From: Rhinopithecus roxellana | Taxonomy: Eukaryota; Chordata; Mammalia; Primates; Cercopithecidae | DNA: 64,000 bases | NCBI RefSeq assembly: GCF_007565055.1 | Contig: NC_044568.1 | Coordinates: 36,359,156-36,423,155, forward strand | Direction: 5' to 3' | In this document: piece after piece, positions 12,090-22,260 of the stretch | Layout: each line of letters opens with the position of its first letter | How positions within the stretch are numbered: position 1 is the first letter of the stretch | Made by a program: the position numbers and the translations under genes | The notes under the pieces: generated by a model | Databases searched by the model: none | What the model was told of the DNA's origin: nothing | The model's input: only the letters and a program-made list of their open reading frames with translations

Positions 12090-12440
12090 CAACCGCTGCA
12101 TTATTTTGCTATTGAAGCATAACAAACTACAACGAAACTCAGTAACATACAAATAGGCATTTATTATTGCTCCCAAGTCAAAAGGTTAGCAGAGGGGTTC
12201 TTCTTTTCTTAGAAGGGCACATTTCATGTGTTAATACTCAACTATGGGTTGAGCAGACAACTCTTGCCTGTGATCTATGTTATCTTAACTGTTTGATAGT
12301 AGAAGACCTGTAGATTGTTATGAGATGGACTTAAGGTCTTTACTTGGGACCATCTTCATGTAATCACTTATTTCTATCAGAATAGCCCAGATTCTACAGA
12401 TGGCCAAAGACTCACTCAATAGCAGGAAGAATTGTAAATC
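12090..12440 (+). repeat. Old interspersed repeat, family not assigned
   Basis: Begins 'cataacaaactacaacgaaa', 'ctcagtaacatacaaatagg', 'catttattattgctcccaag', which is the opening of a common old repeat. The repeat crosses position 12190, the left edge of the inverted duplication, without a break. That marks this copy as the original. Confidence 0.45.
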
Positions 12441-12730
12441 ATAAGTAAACAGGGAGGCCATTAATCAGGACTATCAATATAAATAATCTCCCATAAGAAT
12501 TAAAAGACATATAAAGCCAGTACTTCAAACACTATCATGTCAATTTAATACTAGTTGTCTCCTCACCACTGGGGGTTAGTATGTTCAAGGGTAGAAATAT
12601 GAATGCTTGTGTTGGATCTGTGGTAGATTCAAACCTCCAGCAAATCTGCTGAGATAAATGACTTAATTTCTCTTTTCCTCAGTTTTCTTATCTGTAGCAC
12701 GATCATGCTTATTTTAACTCATAAAACAAG
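12190..12730 (+). repeat. Inverted duplication, arm 1 (source copy)
   Basis: The reverse complement of this 541-bp block recurs at 16385-16929 with roughly 97% identity by eye (about 12-15 substitutions and three small indels). The block runs from 'cagaggggttcttc' to 'cataaaacaag'. Old repeats on both sides (an unassigned repeat on the left, a MIR on the right) continue across its edges. Confidence 0.95.
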
Positions 12731-12805
12731 GTGTGTAAGAATTAAATGAATTAAGTCACAAAGTGTTTAGCACTTCAGCTAGTAGATAATAAATGTGAGC
12801 TACCA
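12620..12805 (+). mobile_element. MIR
   Basis: Good MIR core: 'tgacttaatttctcttttcc', 'tcagttttcttatctgtagc', 'aagaattaaatgaattaagt' and 'cttcagctagtagataataa'. It spans the right edge of inverted-duplication arm 1 at 12730. Confidence 0.85.
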
Positions 12806-13239
12806 TATTAGAATATTACATATATACATTTTATAATTTATTACATAAATTTTACATATATACATGTTAAAATTATTAGCTTTATATTATGTATGCCTAC
12901 GTTGTCAATTCATCCAACATTAACTGACATTTACGAGTACATAATACCTTTCCAATTCAAAGAAAATAAGTAAAATTAATTTCCTGAGTTAGATTTAAAA
13001 AGCAAAGTTGTGCATTTACATCCTTGTGAAATAGAAATGTTTCCTATATCTTTATTATAATACAGACTAAAAAATTCAAAATGATAGAAACATTTTAGAG
13101 AAGAACCTAAGAAGATACTATAATTTTAGAAAATCATTAAAATATACTTGGGTTCCATGTCAACATTTTTCCAAGAAAAATAATGCATGGACCAGATACA
13201 TGCATCATAGTCCCTGGGGTTATAGAACTTTAGTCATGA
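12806..13239. other. No gene seen; AT-rich unassigned DNA
   Basis: AT-rich stretch with 'tatatacatt'-type short repeats and no gene. Confidence 0.5.
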
Positions 13240-13241
13240 TA

Positions 13242-13984
13242 CAACGGTTTCCCCTTATCTACAAGGGATATGTTCCAAACCTCCAGTTAATGGCTGCTAC
13301 CATGGATAGTACCCAACCCTATATATCCAACAGACACCATGTATTGATATTTCAGAGGTTGACAAATTGCATAGACAATGGTGCTCCCACAAGATTATAA
13401 TGAAACTGAAAAATTCCTATTGCTTAGTGACATTATAGCTGTTCTAGTGTTGTGGAACAAGACATTAACTTTTCTATGTTTATATGTGTTTAGATACAAA
13501 AATCTTCTTATTGTCTCACTATTTTCTCCAGTATTCATATTACAATTGCACACAGTAACACACTCCACAGGTTTGTAATCTAGGAATAATAGATTATACC
13601 ATATAATGTAGGTGTATACTCAATTGTACCGTTGGGGTTTGTGTAAGTATACTCTGTGATGTTCATATAACAAGGGAAATTGTCTCAGTGACACAAGTCT
13701 TAGAACATGTCCCTGTCATTAGAAAACAAATGACTGTTCTATGTTTTTTTCTATACATACATAGCTATGATGAAGTTTAATTTATAAATTAGGCATAGTA
13801 AAAGATTAACAACAATAATAAAATAGAACAACTATAATAATATGCTATTATAAAAATAACGTGAATGTGGTCTATCTCTCTCTCAGAATATCTTAATATA
13901 CTGTAGACACTTATTTTCAGACCATGGTTGACCTCTAGTAATTGAAACTACAAAAAGTAAAACTGTAGATAAGGGAGATGGCTG
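13242..13984 (+). mobile_element. Tigger-family DNA transposon (outer element)
   Basis: TA target duplications lie at 13240-13241 and 13985-13986. The terminal inverted repeats are CAACGGTTTCCCCTTATCTA on the left and the complement of CTGTAGATAAGGGAGATGGC on the right. Interior marks are 'accatggatagtacccaac' and 'aaagtttaatttataaatta'-like sequence. It is split by a second Tigger-class element. It resembles the short Tigger2-like nonautonomous group; the subfamily is not certain. Confidence 0.82.
13350..13738 (-). mobile_element. MER2-like Tigger MITE nested in a Tigger
   Basis: It carries 'cccacaagattataatgaaa', 'ctgaaaaattcctattgctt', 'tacaggtttgtaatc'-like sequence and 'tttgtgtaagtatactctgt', in the order of the complement of MER2, ending 'acaaatgactg'. 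The outer element resumes at once with 'atgtttttttctatacatac'. Left boundary is approximate. Confidence 0.78.
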
Positions 13985-14037
13985 TACTGTCATCATTATC
14001 TAATTTTAGAAAATGTGAGTAATTAATTTATGCGAGA

Positions 14038-14105
14038 CAGTTTCTTCATGTAAAGTATGGAAATAATAGACCTTACCTCTTCACAGAATTCTGAGGATGA
14101 ATTAT
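14038..14105 (+). mobile_element. MIR fragment
   Basis: 'cagtttcttcatgtaaagta', 'tggaaataatagaccttacc' and 'attctgaggatgaatta' follow the MIR core. It contains the 21-mer that recurs inside the MADE1 loop at 14910-14930. Confidence 0.7.
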
Positions 14106-14513
14106 AATTACATATACACATACATACACACACATTTACAGTGAATACTTCACTTTCTGAAACATCACAGATGTATTATTTTGACTATTATCATCTGCAT
14201 TTCCATCCTAATGTATTCTTTTTCATCCAGTGGGATGGGAAAAAATGGGCTTGGTCTTAAAATTTTACTTAAAATTTTACTGATATATAAATCAGAGAGG
14301 TTGACAGCATTGGACATGTAAGAGACTTCAGTGTATCAAAATATATAAGAGATGGTTACTGGTATTTTACTGATGAGTTAATGGGATAATATGTACTAGA
14401 AAAAGCTACAAGTGTCATGAACATACGGATCATCTGGCATGAGTAGATAACCTTATAATGTGAAAACATGCATACTAATGGAGTTGCATTGCAGAATAAG
14501 TTTACATTTGCTC
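14106..14513. other. No gene seen; unassigned DNA
   Basis: AT-rich, no recognised repeat or gene. Confidence 0.5.
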
Positions 14514-15003
14514 TTACTATGGTTTGAATGATAGTGTCACTTCCAAAATTCATGTTGAAATTTAATTCCATTGGGATGGTATTAAGATTTAATCACTTTT
14601 GGAAAAGTGATTACATCATGAGGGCTCCACCCTCATGGGAGTTCCTTTCCCTTTATAAGGCACTAATCATGGATTTGTGCCTTATAAAAAAGCTGAAAGG
14701 AATTAATTTAGGCCTATTTTTACACTTCTGCCTCTGCCCTGTGAGGATGCAGCGAGTAGGCCCTCCCATGACGCTGAATGCCAGCACCTTGATCTTGGAC
14801 TCCTTATCTCCCAAAACTATGAGAACTAAATTTCTATTATTTCTACATAACTCGGCCCCAGGTATTAGGTTGTTGCAAAAGTAATTGCGGTTTTTGCCAT
14901 TCTTTAACAGAAATAATAGACCTTACCTCTGGCATTACAAGTAATGGCAAAAACCGCAATTACTTTTGTACCTACCTAATACTTTGTCACAGTAGTACAA
15001 ACA
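14514..15003 (+). mobile_element. MLT1 LTR (ERVL-MaLR), split by MADE1
   Basis: The blocks 'ctatggtttgaatgatagtg', 'aaaattcatgttgaaattta', 'cctgtgaggatgcagcgag', 'cagcaccttgatcttggact' and 'tcccaaaactatgagaac' follow MLT1. The terminal part ('ctttgtcacagtagtacaaa') resumes after the MADE1 insertion. The frame at 14528-14884 (118 codons) is an LTR artefact. Confidence 0.82.
14865..14979. mobile_element. MADE1: MADE1 (mariner MITE) with an expanded loop
   Basis: Near-perfect arms: TTAGGTTGTTGCAAAAGTAA... on the left pair with ...TTACTTTTGTACCTACCTAA on the right, flanked by TA duplications (14863-14864, 14980-14981). MADE1 is normally about 80 bp with a tiny loop and is the known source of miR-548 family hairpins. 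Here about 35 bp of extra sequence sits in the loop, including 21 bp identical to 14060-14080. Confidence 0.93.
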
Positions 15004-15234
15004 AAGAAATCTGTATTACCTGTTTTTTTGACTGATTGATCTCAGTCTCATAGAGAGACTCGTAACAGGTTTCCATATCAGGAGATCTGGCTATGTTTCT
15101 AAAAGTGAAAGAATTTGAGCTGAGTCTTGGAAGCTGTGACTTCAAGATGCAGCTTTGCTTGGTGAGTCCAGGTTTGTGAACTGAAAAACAAATAGCCAGT
15201 GTGTCAATAGTGGTTCTCCCACATATTAAATATG

Positions 15235-15350
15235 TCTGAGTCTCGAACACCTCATCAGTGAAATAAAGGCCCTGATAGGGCATTACTCTCACTGCATATC
15301 TGCACACACAGTTAACTCATTGTTTGGCATGCAATGCTCAATAAGTATCT
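15235..15350 (+). mobile_element. Possible MIR/L2 fragment
   Basis: Weak similarity only: 'cacctcatcagtgaaataaa', 'catgcaatgctcaataagta'. Confidence 0.4.
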
Positions 15351-15712
15351 GTTGTAAAAATCATAATTATAGCTCCAGGCAGGTGGAGTTTCAGACCCTG
15401 GCATTCTTGAAAATCCCACTTCAAACTACTTTAGCTCCATCACTGGCCTCTGCAGATTCAACTTAGCCCTAAACCCTTTGTGCTAATGGTTTACAATATC
15501 CACTTTTTGAGCTAACCCTGAAATGGAGATCCTCACATGGGTCCTGTAAAATTTGCTTTTTCAGCCCAATACAGCACAGCTAAGTGTCTAGCTTCTATTT
15601 TTAGTAAGTGAGATTATCCAAGCCTCTTTTGTTTTTTCATTTTTATGATAGGAATAAACTACCAGCTACCTGGAAGATAGGGATCAACTCTTAGTCTACT
15701 TATCTGGATGAT
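15351..15712. other. No gene seen; unassigned DNA
   Basis: No recognised repeat or coding signal. Confidence 0.5.
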
Positions 15713-16095
15713 TTTATAGACTGAATTGTTTCCCCTTCACCCAAATTCCTGTGCTGAACCCCCAAACCCCAATGTGTGCGTTGGGAGATAGGGCTTTTAA
15801 AGAGGTAATTAATGAGTCCATAATGGTGGGTACTGAACATGACTGGTTTGCTTATAAGAAGAGGAAGAAACATACATGTGAAAGACCCTGTTAAGACATG
15901 GTCTTAAAGAATGCTAAGGTCTTAAAGATGGCTAAGGAGACCATCTGTAAGTGAAAGAGAGAAGCCTTTGGGGAAACAGAATCTGTCAACACCTTGATTT
16001 TGAATATCTAGCCTCCAGAACTGTGAGAAAATAAATTTATGTTGTTTAAGTCACCTAGTGTGTGACATTTTGTTGTGGCAACCCTAACAAACAAA
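15713..16095 (+). mobile_element. MLT1 LTR (ERVL-MaLR)
   Basis: Blocks in MLT1 order: 'tagactgaattgtttcccct', 'gaacccccaaacccc', 'gtcaacaccttgattttgaa', 'agcctccagaactgtgagaa', 'aataaatttatgttgtttaa' and 'cattttgttgtggcaaccct'. A short internal duplication ('aaggtcttaaagatggctaa') adds length. Confidence 0.87.
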
Positions 16096-16384
16096 TACAA
16101 ATGAGTATAAGAATCAAAGATGTGAACTTCTAGTTCCAAAATGGAAGGACAGAAGCAAGCTGGCTTTATTCACCCAAAATAAAACCATAAACATGCATAT
16201 AGCACTGAGATTTTCACCAGCAACTACCCTCAACTGGGATATGAGGTAAGAGACTTCCTGGGGCTACAGAGAAGTGAAAGTAACCTCCAAATAGATGATA
16301 AGAAAATTGAACTACCATATCTGCAAATTCCCTTCCTACCCCAGTCTGCTGGGCATCAATTATGTGGAAAATCTCTCCTCAATT

Positions 16385-16929
16385 CTTGTTTTATGAGTTA
16401 ACAAAATAAGCATGATCGTGCTACAGATAAGAAAACTGAGGAAAAGAGAAATTAAGTCATTTATCTCAGCAGATTTGCTGAAGGTTTGAATCTACCACAG
16501 ATCCAACATAAGCATTCATATTTCTACCCTTGAACATACTAACCCCCAGTGGTGAGGAGACAACTAGTATTAAATTGACATGATAGTGTTTGAAGTACCG
16601 GCTTTATATGTCTTTTTTAATTCTTATGGGAGATTATTTATATTGATAGTCCTGATTAATGGCCTCCCTGTTTACTTATGATTTACAATTCTTCCTGCTA
16701 TTGAGTGAGTCTTTGGCCATCTGTTGAATCTGGGCTATTCTGATAGAAATAAGTGATTACATGAAGGTGGTCCCAAGTATAAACCTTAAGTCCATCTCAT
16801 AACAATCTACAGGTCTTCTACTATCAAACAGTTAAGATAACATAGATCACAGGCAAGAGTTGCCTACTCAGCCCATAGTTGAGTATTAACACGTGAATGT
16901 GCCCTTCTAAGAAAAGAAGAACCACTCTG
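16385..16929 (-). repeat. Inverted duplication, arm 2 (inserted copy)
   Basis: Reverse complement of 12190-12730. At 16385 the copied MIR is cut in the middle and at 16929 the copied old repeat is cut. The next base begins L1 ORF2 sequence. The MIR continues past arm 1 but not past arm 2, so this is the derived copy. Copied 'aacatagatcacaggcaaga' and 'gagtgagtctttggccatct' are easy anchors. Confidence 0.95.
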
Positions 16930-18865
16930 GAAGTTTGCAGCGTACAAAATCAGTATACAAAAATCAGTAACATTTACAAACATCAACAATCTGAAGCAGA
17001 AATCAAATACCTATCCCATTGACAGTAGCTACAAAATATACAAATCACCTAGGAATCAATCTATCTAAAGAAGTGAAAGATCTATACAAGGAAAACTATA
17101 AAACCCTGATGAAGCAAAGTGAAAAGGACACAAAAGAAATAAAAAATATTCCACGCTCATGAATTGGAAGAATTAATACCTGGATAATAAAATAATCTGC
17201 ACAACAAACCCCCGTGACACACGTTTACCTATGTAGCAAACCTGCATATGTACCCTTGAACTTAAAAGTTTTTTAAAATTTGTGAAAATGGCAATACCAT
17301 CTAAAGCAATTTACAAATTAATGCAATGCCTTTAAAATTCCAACTAAATTCTTCACAGAAATAGAAAATAATCCTAACATGTATAGGGAACCACAAAAGA
17401 CCCCAAATACCCAAAGCAATCCTGAGCAAAAAGAACAAAGCTGGAGGCATCACACTACCTCACTTCAACATTTGCTACAAAGCTATAGTAACAAAAACAG
17501 CATGGTACTGGCATAAAAACAGACACATAGACCAATGTAACAGAATGGTAAACCTAGATATAAATCCATGCATTTGTAGCCAATCCATCTTTGACAAAGT
17601 TTCCAAGAATATACAATGGAGGACAAACAGTCTCTTCAATAAATGGTTGTGGGAAAACTAAATATGTGAAGAATGAAAGTAGATCCCTATCTCTCATCAT
17701 ACACAAAAAATCAAATCAAAATGGATTAAAGACTTAAATCTGAAACCTGAAACTATGAAACTACTAGAGTAAAAGTTTGGAGATGATCTCTAAGACAGTG
17801 GTCTGGGCAAATATTTTTATGTAAGACCTCAAAAGCACAGTCAACCAAAGGAAAAATACACAAATGACATTACATCAAGCTAAAATGCTTCTGCAAAGCA
17901 AAGAAAATAATCAACAAAGTGAAGAGATAACACACAGAAGGGAGAAAACACATGCAACGTGTTCACCTGACAAAAAAATAGTTATCAGTATATATAAGAA
18001 GCTCAAGCAACTCAATTGTAAACAAAACAAAACTCCAACTAAAAATGGGCAAAAGATCTGTACAGTCATTTCTCAAAGAAAAAAAAAAACATACAAATGG
18101 CCAACAGGTATATAAATAAATGTTCAACATCACTAATCATCAGGGAAATGAAAATCCAAAGCACAATAAGATACCATCTCAACCCAGTTTAAATGGCTTG
18201 TATCAGAAAGGCAAATAATGGATGCTGGCAAGGGTATGGAGAAAAGGAACCCTCATACACTGTGGGTGGGAATGTCAATTAGTACAGCCATGATGGAGAA
18301 CGGTATGGCGTTTTCTCAAAAAACTAAATATAGAACTATCATAAGATACAGAAATTCCATAACTGAGTATATATTCAAAAGAATAAAAAATAAAATCAAT
18401 GTATTAAAGAGACATCTGCACTCACATATTTATTACAGCACTATTCACATTAGCTCAGATACGAAATCAACCAAAGTGCCCCTCAACAGATGAATGAATA
18501 AAGAAAATGCTGTATATATATGTATATACACCCACAAAATTGAATAGTGTTAAGTCATAAAAAAGAATAAAATCCTGTCATTGACATCAAGATGCACGTA
18601 ACTGAAGGACATTGTTATGGGAAATAAGCCAACCACAGAGAGACAAATGTCACATGTTCTCACTCACATGTGGGAGCTAAAAAGTTGAATTTCGTGAAGA
18701 TGGAGAGTGGATTGGTGACTGGGAAATATAACAAGAGCAGGGGAGTGAAGTGGGAAAAATATGTAAATCTGTATTTTACTACTGAACTGTACACTTAAAA
18801 AGATGATAAAGATGGTAAATTTTAAATGTATATTTTACCTCAATGAAAGAATAAAGAATCAAAAA
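16930..18865 (+). mobile_element. L1 (5'-truncated), ORF2 middle to 3' end, older L1M type
   Basis: ORF2 blocks in order: 'cagtatacaaaaatcagtaa', 'accctgatgaagcaaag', 'caaagctggaggcatcacac', 'catggtactggcataaaaac', 'gttcaacatcactaatcatc' and 'gttctcactcacatgtggga'. The 3' end reads 'atggtaaattttaaatgtat'. All frames are broken. It starts exactly where inverted-duplication arm 2 ends and has a short L1 tail nested at 17177-17280. Confidence 0.9.
17177..17280 (+). mobile_element. L1 3' tail fragment nested in L1
   Basis: 'acctggataataaaataatc', 'aacaaacccccgtgacacac', 'aacctgcatatgtacccttg' are the last ~100 bp of a primate L1 3'UTR. The surrounding ORF2 text is continuous if it is removed ('gaagaattaata' then 'gtgaaaatggcaatacc'). 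No target-site duplication is visible. Confidence 0.82.
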
Positions 18866-19869
18866 GGAAATGCGTATATAGCCACTGTTTCTGACACAGT
18901 ACAACATATTAGTGTCCCACACAAGATTTTTATACTCACGATGGTGGAAAATAACCCACCAAAAACCAATATTCTACACATTTTGTTGAAAAAAACAATG
19001 GACAAATTACAAGCAAAGGACATACAAAACCCGATAATTATATTCAAGGAGATGCTGAAGTTAGGCCAGAGATGAGAATCTAAGATGGTATCTGAGAAAC
19101 TTGGGAATTTATTGTATAAAAGTAGCAAAACTTGGAAATTTAGTTTATAAAAATAGCAAAACAAGATGAGAGGGCAGAATGTTCCCAAGGCCTTGCAAGT
19201 ACATGTATAGGATAATTATTTGGAGTTTCTTTTAATCTTTTCAAAGTAAGATAAATATCCCATGAACACTGCTTCTTTCTATTATTGTATCACTTACTGG
19301 TGATTAAAAAATTCTTTACTAAGGTGTTTAGGAAAGCTATGAGTAGTTACAATCTTGGAGATATTCCCAACTCTTCACAGATGAAAGATGTTTACTCACC
19401 ATGTTACATCTATGAACTCAACCCTGTGTGAATCTCAGGACAAGATCCAGTACCAGTAGGATCCTATTGATAGCGTTAGAGATTCAGAATAGAGCAAGAA
19501 CCCAGCCACAGCTGGTAAGAAGAGTCACCACAGGCAAACAGCTCATTAATGCTGCTTGTAATCACAACACATTTAGCAGGCCAGAATAGCAGACTAGAAA
19601 CGTAATGTAAGCGTGGAGCCAATATCATTGACCTCCCGAGGAAGGAAATGGAGTTGGCATCTCACTGTATATGGTGAAGCCAGCCTTCTACTAAGCACCC
19701 AGGGAGCAAGTAAGAAAAGCTGCAGTTAAGCTATTTCCCATGCACTATTTCAGAAGTCCCTTCATCCCCTCTGCCTAGCTACCTTCACCACCTATTTCTC
19801 TCAAACCTTAAAAGCTCTAGGGAGACAATGCAATATCCTGAAAAAATACCTGTACTTCTGAAAGTGTGT
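18866..19869. other. No gene seen; unassigned DNA
   Basis: Unique-looking sequence with one short imperfect tandem repeat at 19100-19161. No gene. Confidence 0.5.
19100..19161. repeat. 31-bp imperfect tandem duplication
   Basis: Two units starting 'cttggGaatttattg' and 'cttggAaatttagtt' and both ending 'tagcaaaa' match at 27 of 31 positions. Confidence 0.8.
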
Positions 19870-19990
19870 TAAACGCTTAGCTCTTTCATTTACCAAATGC
19901 AACTTAACTTGGGCAATTTCAATATCAAATATCAACTTCCTCATCTTCAGTTTCCCTATAATATTACTCTGATAATTAAGTAAATACATG
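19870..19990 (-). mobile_element. Possible MIR fragment
   Basis: 'tcaacttcctcatcttcagt' followed by 'ttccctataatattactctg' resembles MIR. Strand and limits are uncertain. Confidence 0.4.
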
Positions 19991-20269
19991 TTTGGTTTTC
20001 TTTTTTTCTAAGATTTAATAATTTAAAAGTAAACTATTTTTTAATTGCTACAATATCCAGGTTGTTCTAGGTTTTATTTAACAACTGCACAGGGGTTCAG
20101 ATTAACAACCCAGAACCTTTATAGAATAGATCTTGGTATGTGTCTGAACTATCGTGTGGGTACTTCCCATGTCTCGTCTCTCAGATACATGCCTGCATTG
20201 TTCCCTCAAGCCTGCATCCTAAATCACTTTACAGCAAAGGTCTTCTATTCCACATCATAAACCACTGCA

Positions 20270-20510
20270 ACATGCATTTTAATGCGGCATGCTTGCACTC
20301 TCCAAGATTAATTTCTGACACTGGCAATAACCGAGGTGTCAATTCCTGTTAACAATCTACGCCTTGGCAGATTTTTGTCAATCCATTAATAATGTGTGTA
20401 ATTGATAGCAACGGAGAGAGGCCACTGCTATTAATTCACTGCTGATTACTGATGCTTATTAAGGATGGTGGTAGTGGGTTTTTTCCTGTCAGTCAAATTG
20501 TAGCTTTTTA
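20270..20510. promoter_or_regulatory. Candidate conserved noncoding element
   Basis: Repeat-free block dense in homeodomain-type cores: ATTAATAAT near 20384, GTAATTGAT near 20398, CTATTAATTC near 20430, GATTAC near 20445, CTTATTAA near 20455. It also holds an RFX-like half site ATAGCAAC (20405-20412). This texture is typical of enhancers near developmental genes. Conservation is inferred, not measured. Confidence 0.35.
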
Positions 20511-20589
20511 AAATTAGTTGTAGTAAATAAGGAAAAGAACACAATATTAAGTTCTAAAAATTGATTCATATTTAAATTAGCCACTCTTT

Positions 20590-20730
20590 AGAAAGTATTT
20601 GCTCTACACTAGGCAATAGACTATGTACTTTGCATTAATTATCTCCTTGCATTTTTACATTGACAATTTGAGACGTGCTTCACTCTCCTATATTTCAATT
20701 ACTTGCAGAGGATCAAAGCATAAATAATAT
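20590..20730 (+). mobile_element. MIR fragment
   Basis: 'ctctacactaggcaatagac', 'gtactttgcattaattatct' and 'ccttgcatttttacattgac' follow the 5' half of MIR. Confidence 0.55.
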
Positions 20731-21374
20731 TTATGATTCAAGAAGAAGAGATCCCAGAGACCTTTGAAAAATATAGGACTACATTTTAATTTATTGTCCA
20801 AAGTCATGCAGATTTACTAGAAACAGAGTATTCCTTATCCAGGGGTCTTTAACCAGAAACCTCCATAACTTCTTCCTCGATGGCAAATAGAACTTCACAC
20901 AATAAAGGCAAATAAGGGATACTTTCTCAGCCTCCCTTGAAGTAAGGCATATTCACATTAACATGTGAAAAGGCTTTTAGAAATTCTGTTGTAGAGAAAA
21001 CATTCTGATGAAGTTGAACCCAAGTTTTCTCACAACTAATGGATCGAGAAACACTATTGTCATATGTCCCACAAAACTGAGATTCTGGATTTCACCCTTT
21101 GAAGAAGATTGTTGTCAATCCATGAGGTGGTAAGGAGTAAAATAACACTAAGAGGCAAAAACCAAATACACATCTAGTTTAAAATCAGAATAAGTAAAAT
21201 ATCTAAAGTTGTCACTGTGACAAATTTTATAAATCGTGAGGCTCAGAACATTTCTGTAAGAATAAAATTCTCTCGTTTAGAGAAGCTTCAGAGCAAAGAA
21301 TTGCTTTTTAGACCAAATTTGTACCTGTTGTGGCAGATGGAAGAGAAAAGTCTCTATGAGAATAAATGGGGTTC
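20731..21374. other. No gene seen; unassigned DNA
   Basis: No repeat named, no gene. Confidence 0.5.
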
Positions 21375-21610
21375 TACAGTCAGAGAGGTTTGAACTCAAA
21401 TCTTGGCTGTAATGTGAACTGGGTGGCTTCCAAAAAGATACAGTACTGTTCTAAGCTTTATTTTATTTTTCTTTCTCTTCTGTTTTTTTTTTTTTTTTTC
21501 TCTTAAATAAAGCTTTAAGCAGTTCCAATTCATTGAATTACTGAGAAGATTAAATGAGAGTAAAACAATCCTTGATACATACCAACCATCCAATAAGATT
21601 TGGCTGCAAT
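21375..21610 (+). mobile_element. MIR with internal T-run
   Basis: 'ggtttgaactcaaatcttgg' then 'actgagaagattaaatgaga' and 'gtaaaacaatccttgataca' follow MIR. An unrelated T-rich run (near 21482-21500) sits in the middle. Confidence 0.6.
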
Positions 21611-22079
21611 CACTACCTAACATCATTGGTGATTGTAACAGAAGCATGAAGACCAAAGAGTCTGGATACAGTGAAACAGGAAATTGAGAGCCTTGTTATT
21701 TCCTGCCTATGGTAATGCCATGAAAAACAAGCAAGCAAGGAAAAACGTATTTTATAGAGCTGAAAAAAATCGTTTATTTAAGGAAAATAAAGAAGACAAG
21801 GAGATGAGTAAGGATTTGACAGGGGGAATGGAGACAGGCCAGGCAAAATAAGAGTTTGGATTACATTTTTAATAGTCTAAAATATGGAAATAAATTATTG
21901 AGATTGATATATTGCCAACCTGTGTTGTTCTTCGACAGAAAATTCCTTAAGATTCTAGGATGCAAAGATTGGCAGTCAAATTCATTCAGACGTACAGATT
22001 TTATTCTCTTATAAAAAGCCATCCCACTGATATGCTTATAAAAGTAGATATACATTGTGGGGACTGTTGTGAAATTGCC
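21611..22079. other. No gene seen; unassigned DNA
   Basis: No repeat named. Confidence 0.5.
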
Positions 22080-22260
22080 AGGCTCTCATGGTCTCTAGTA
22101 GCTCCATTTGCATGCTAATGAAACCAGAGGCTAGATGCCACTAATTACAACCCAGTCACTCTGTCCAACACCCCACAACCAACTGCCAGTGAATGGACCT
22201 TGTCATTCCATTATGCAAATGATACTTAGGAAGAACAGGAATAAATTCTAAATAGTGGCA
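22080..22260. promoter_or_regulatory. Candidate regulatory block with two octamer sites
   Basis: Repeat-free sequence with ATTTGCAT (22105-22112) directly followed by GCTAATGA, and ATGCAAAT (22213-22220), the same POU octamer on the other strand. CTAATTACAA lies between them. Function is inferred from motif content only. Confidence 0.25.

Noticed and set aside
14528..14884. 118-codon plus-strand frame
   Set aside because: It runs through an MLT1 LTR into the MADE1 element; no homology to a protein.
14865..14979. Annotating a miRNA gene at the MADE1 hairpin
   Set aside because: The origin of miR-548 from MADE1 is known, but most copies are silent and this one has an unusual loop. No expression evidence is available.
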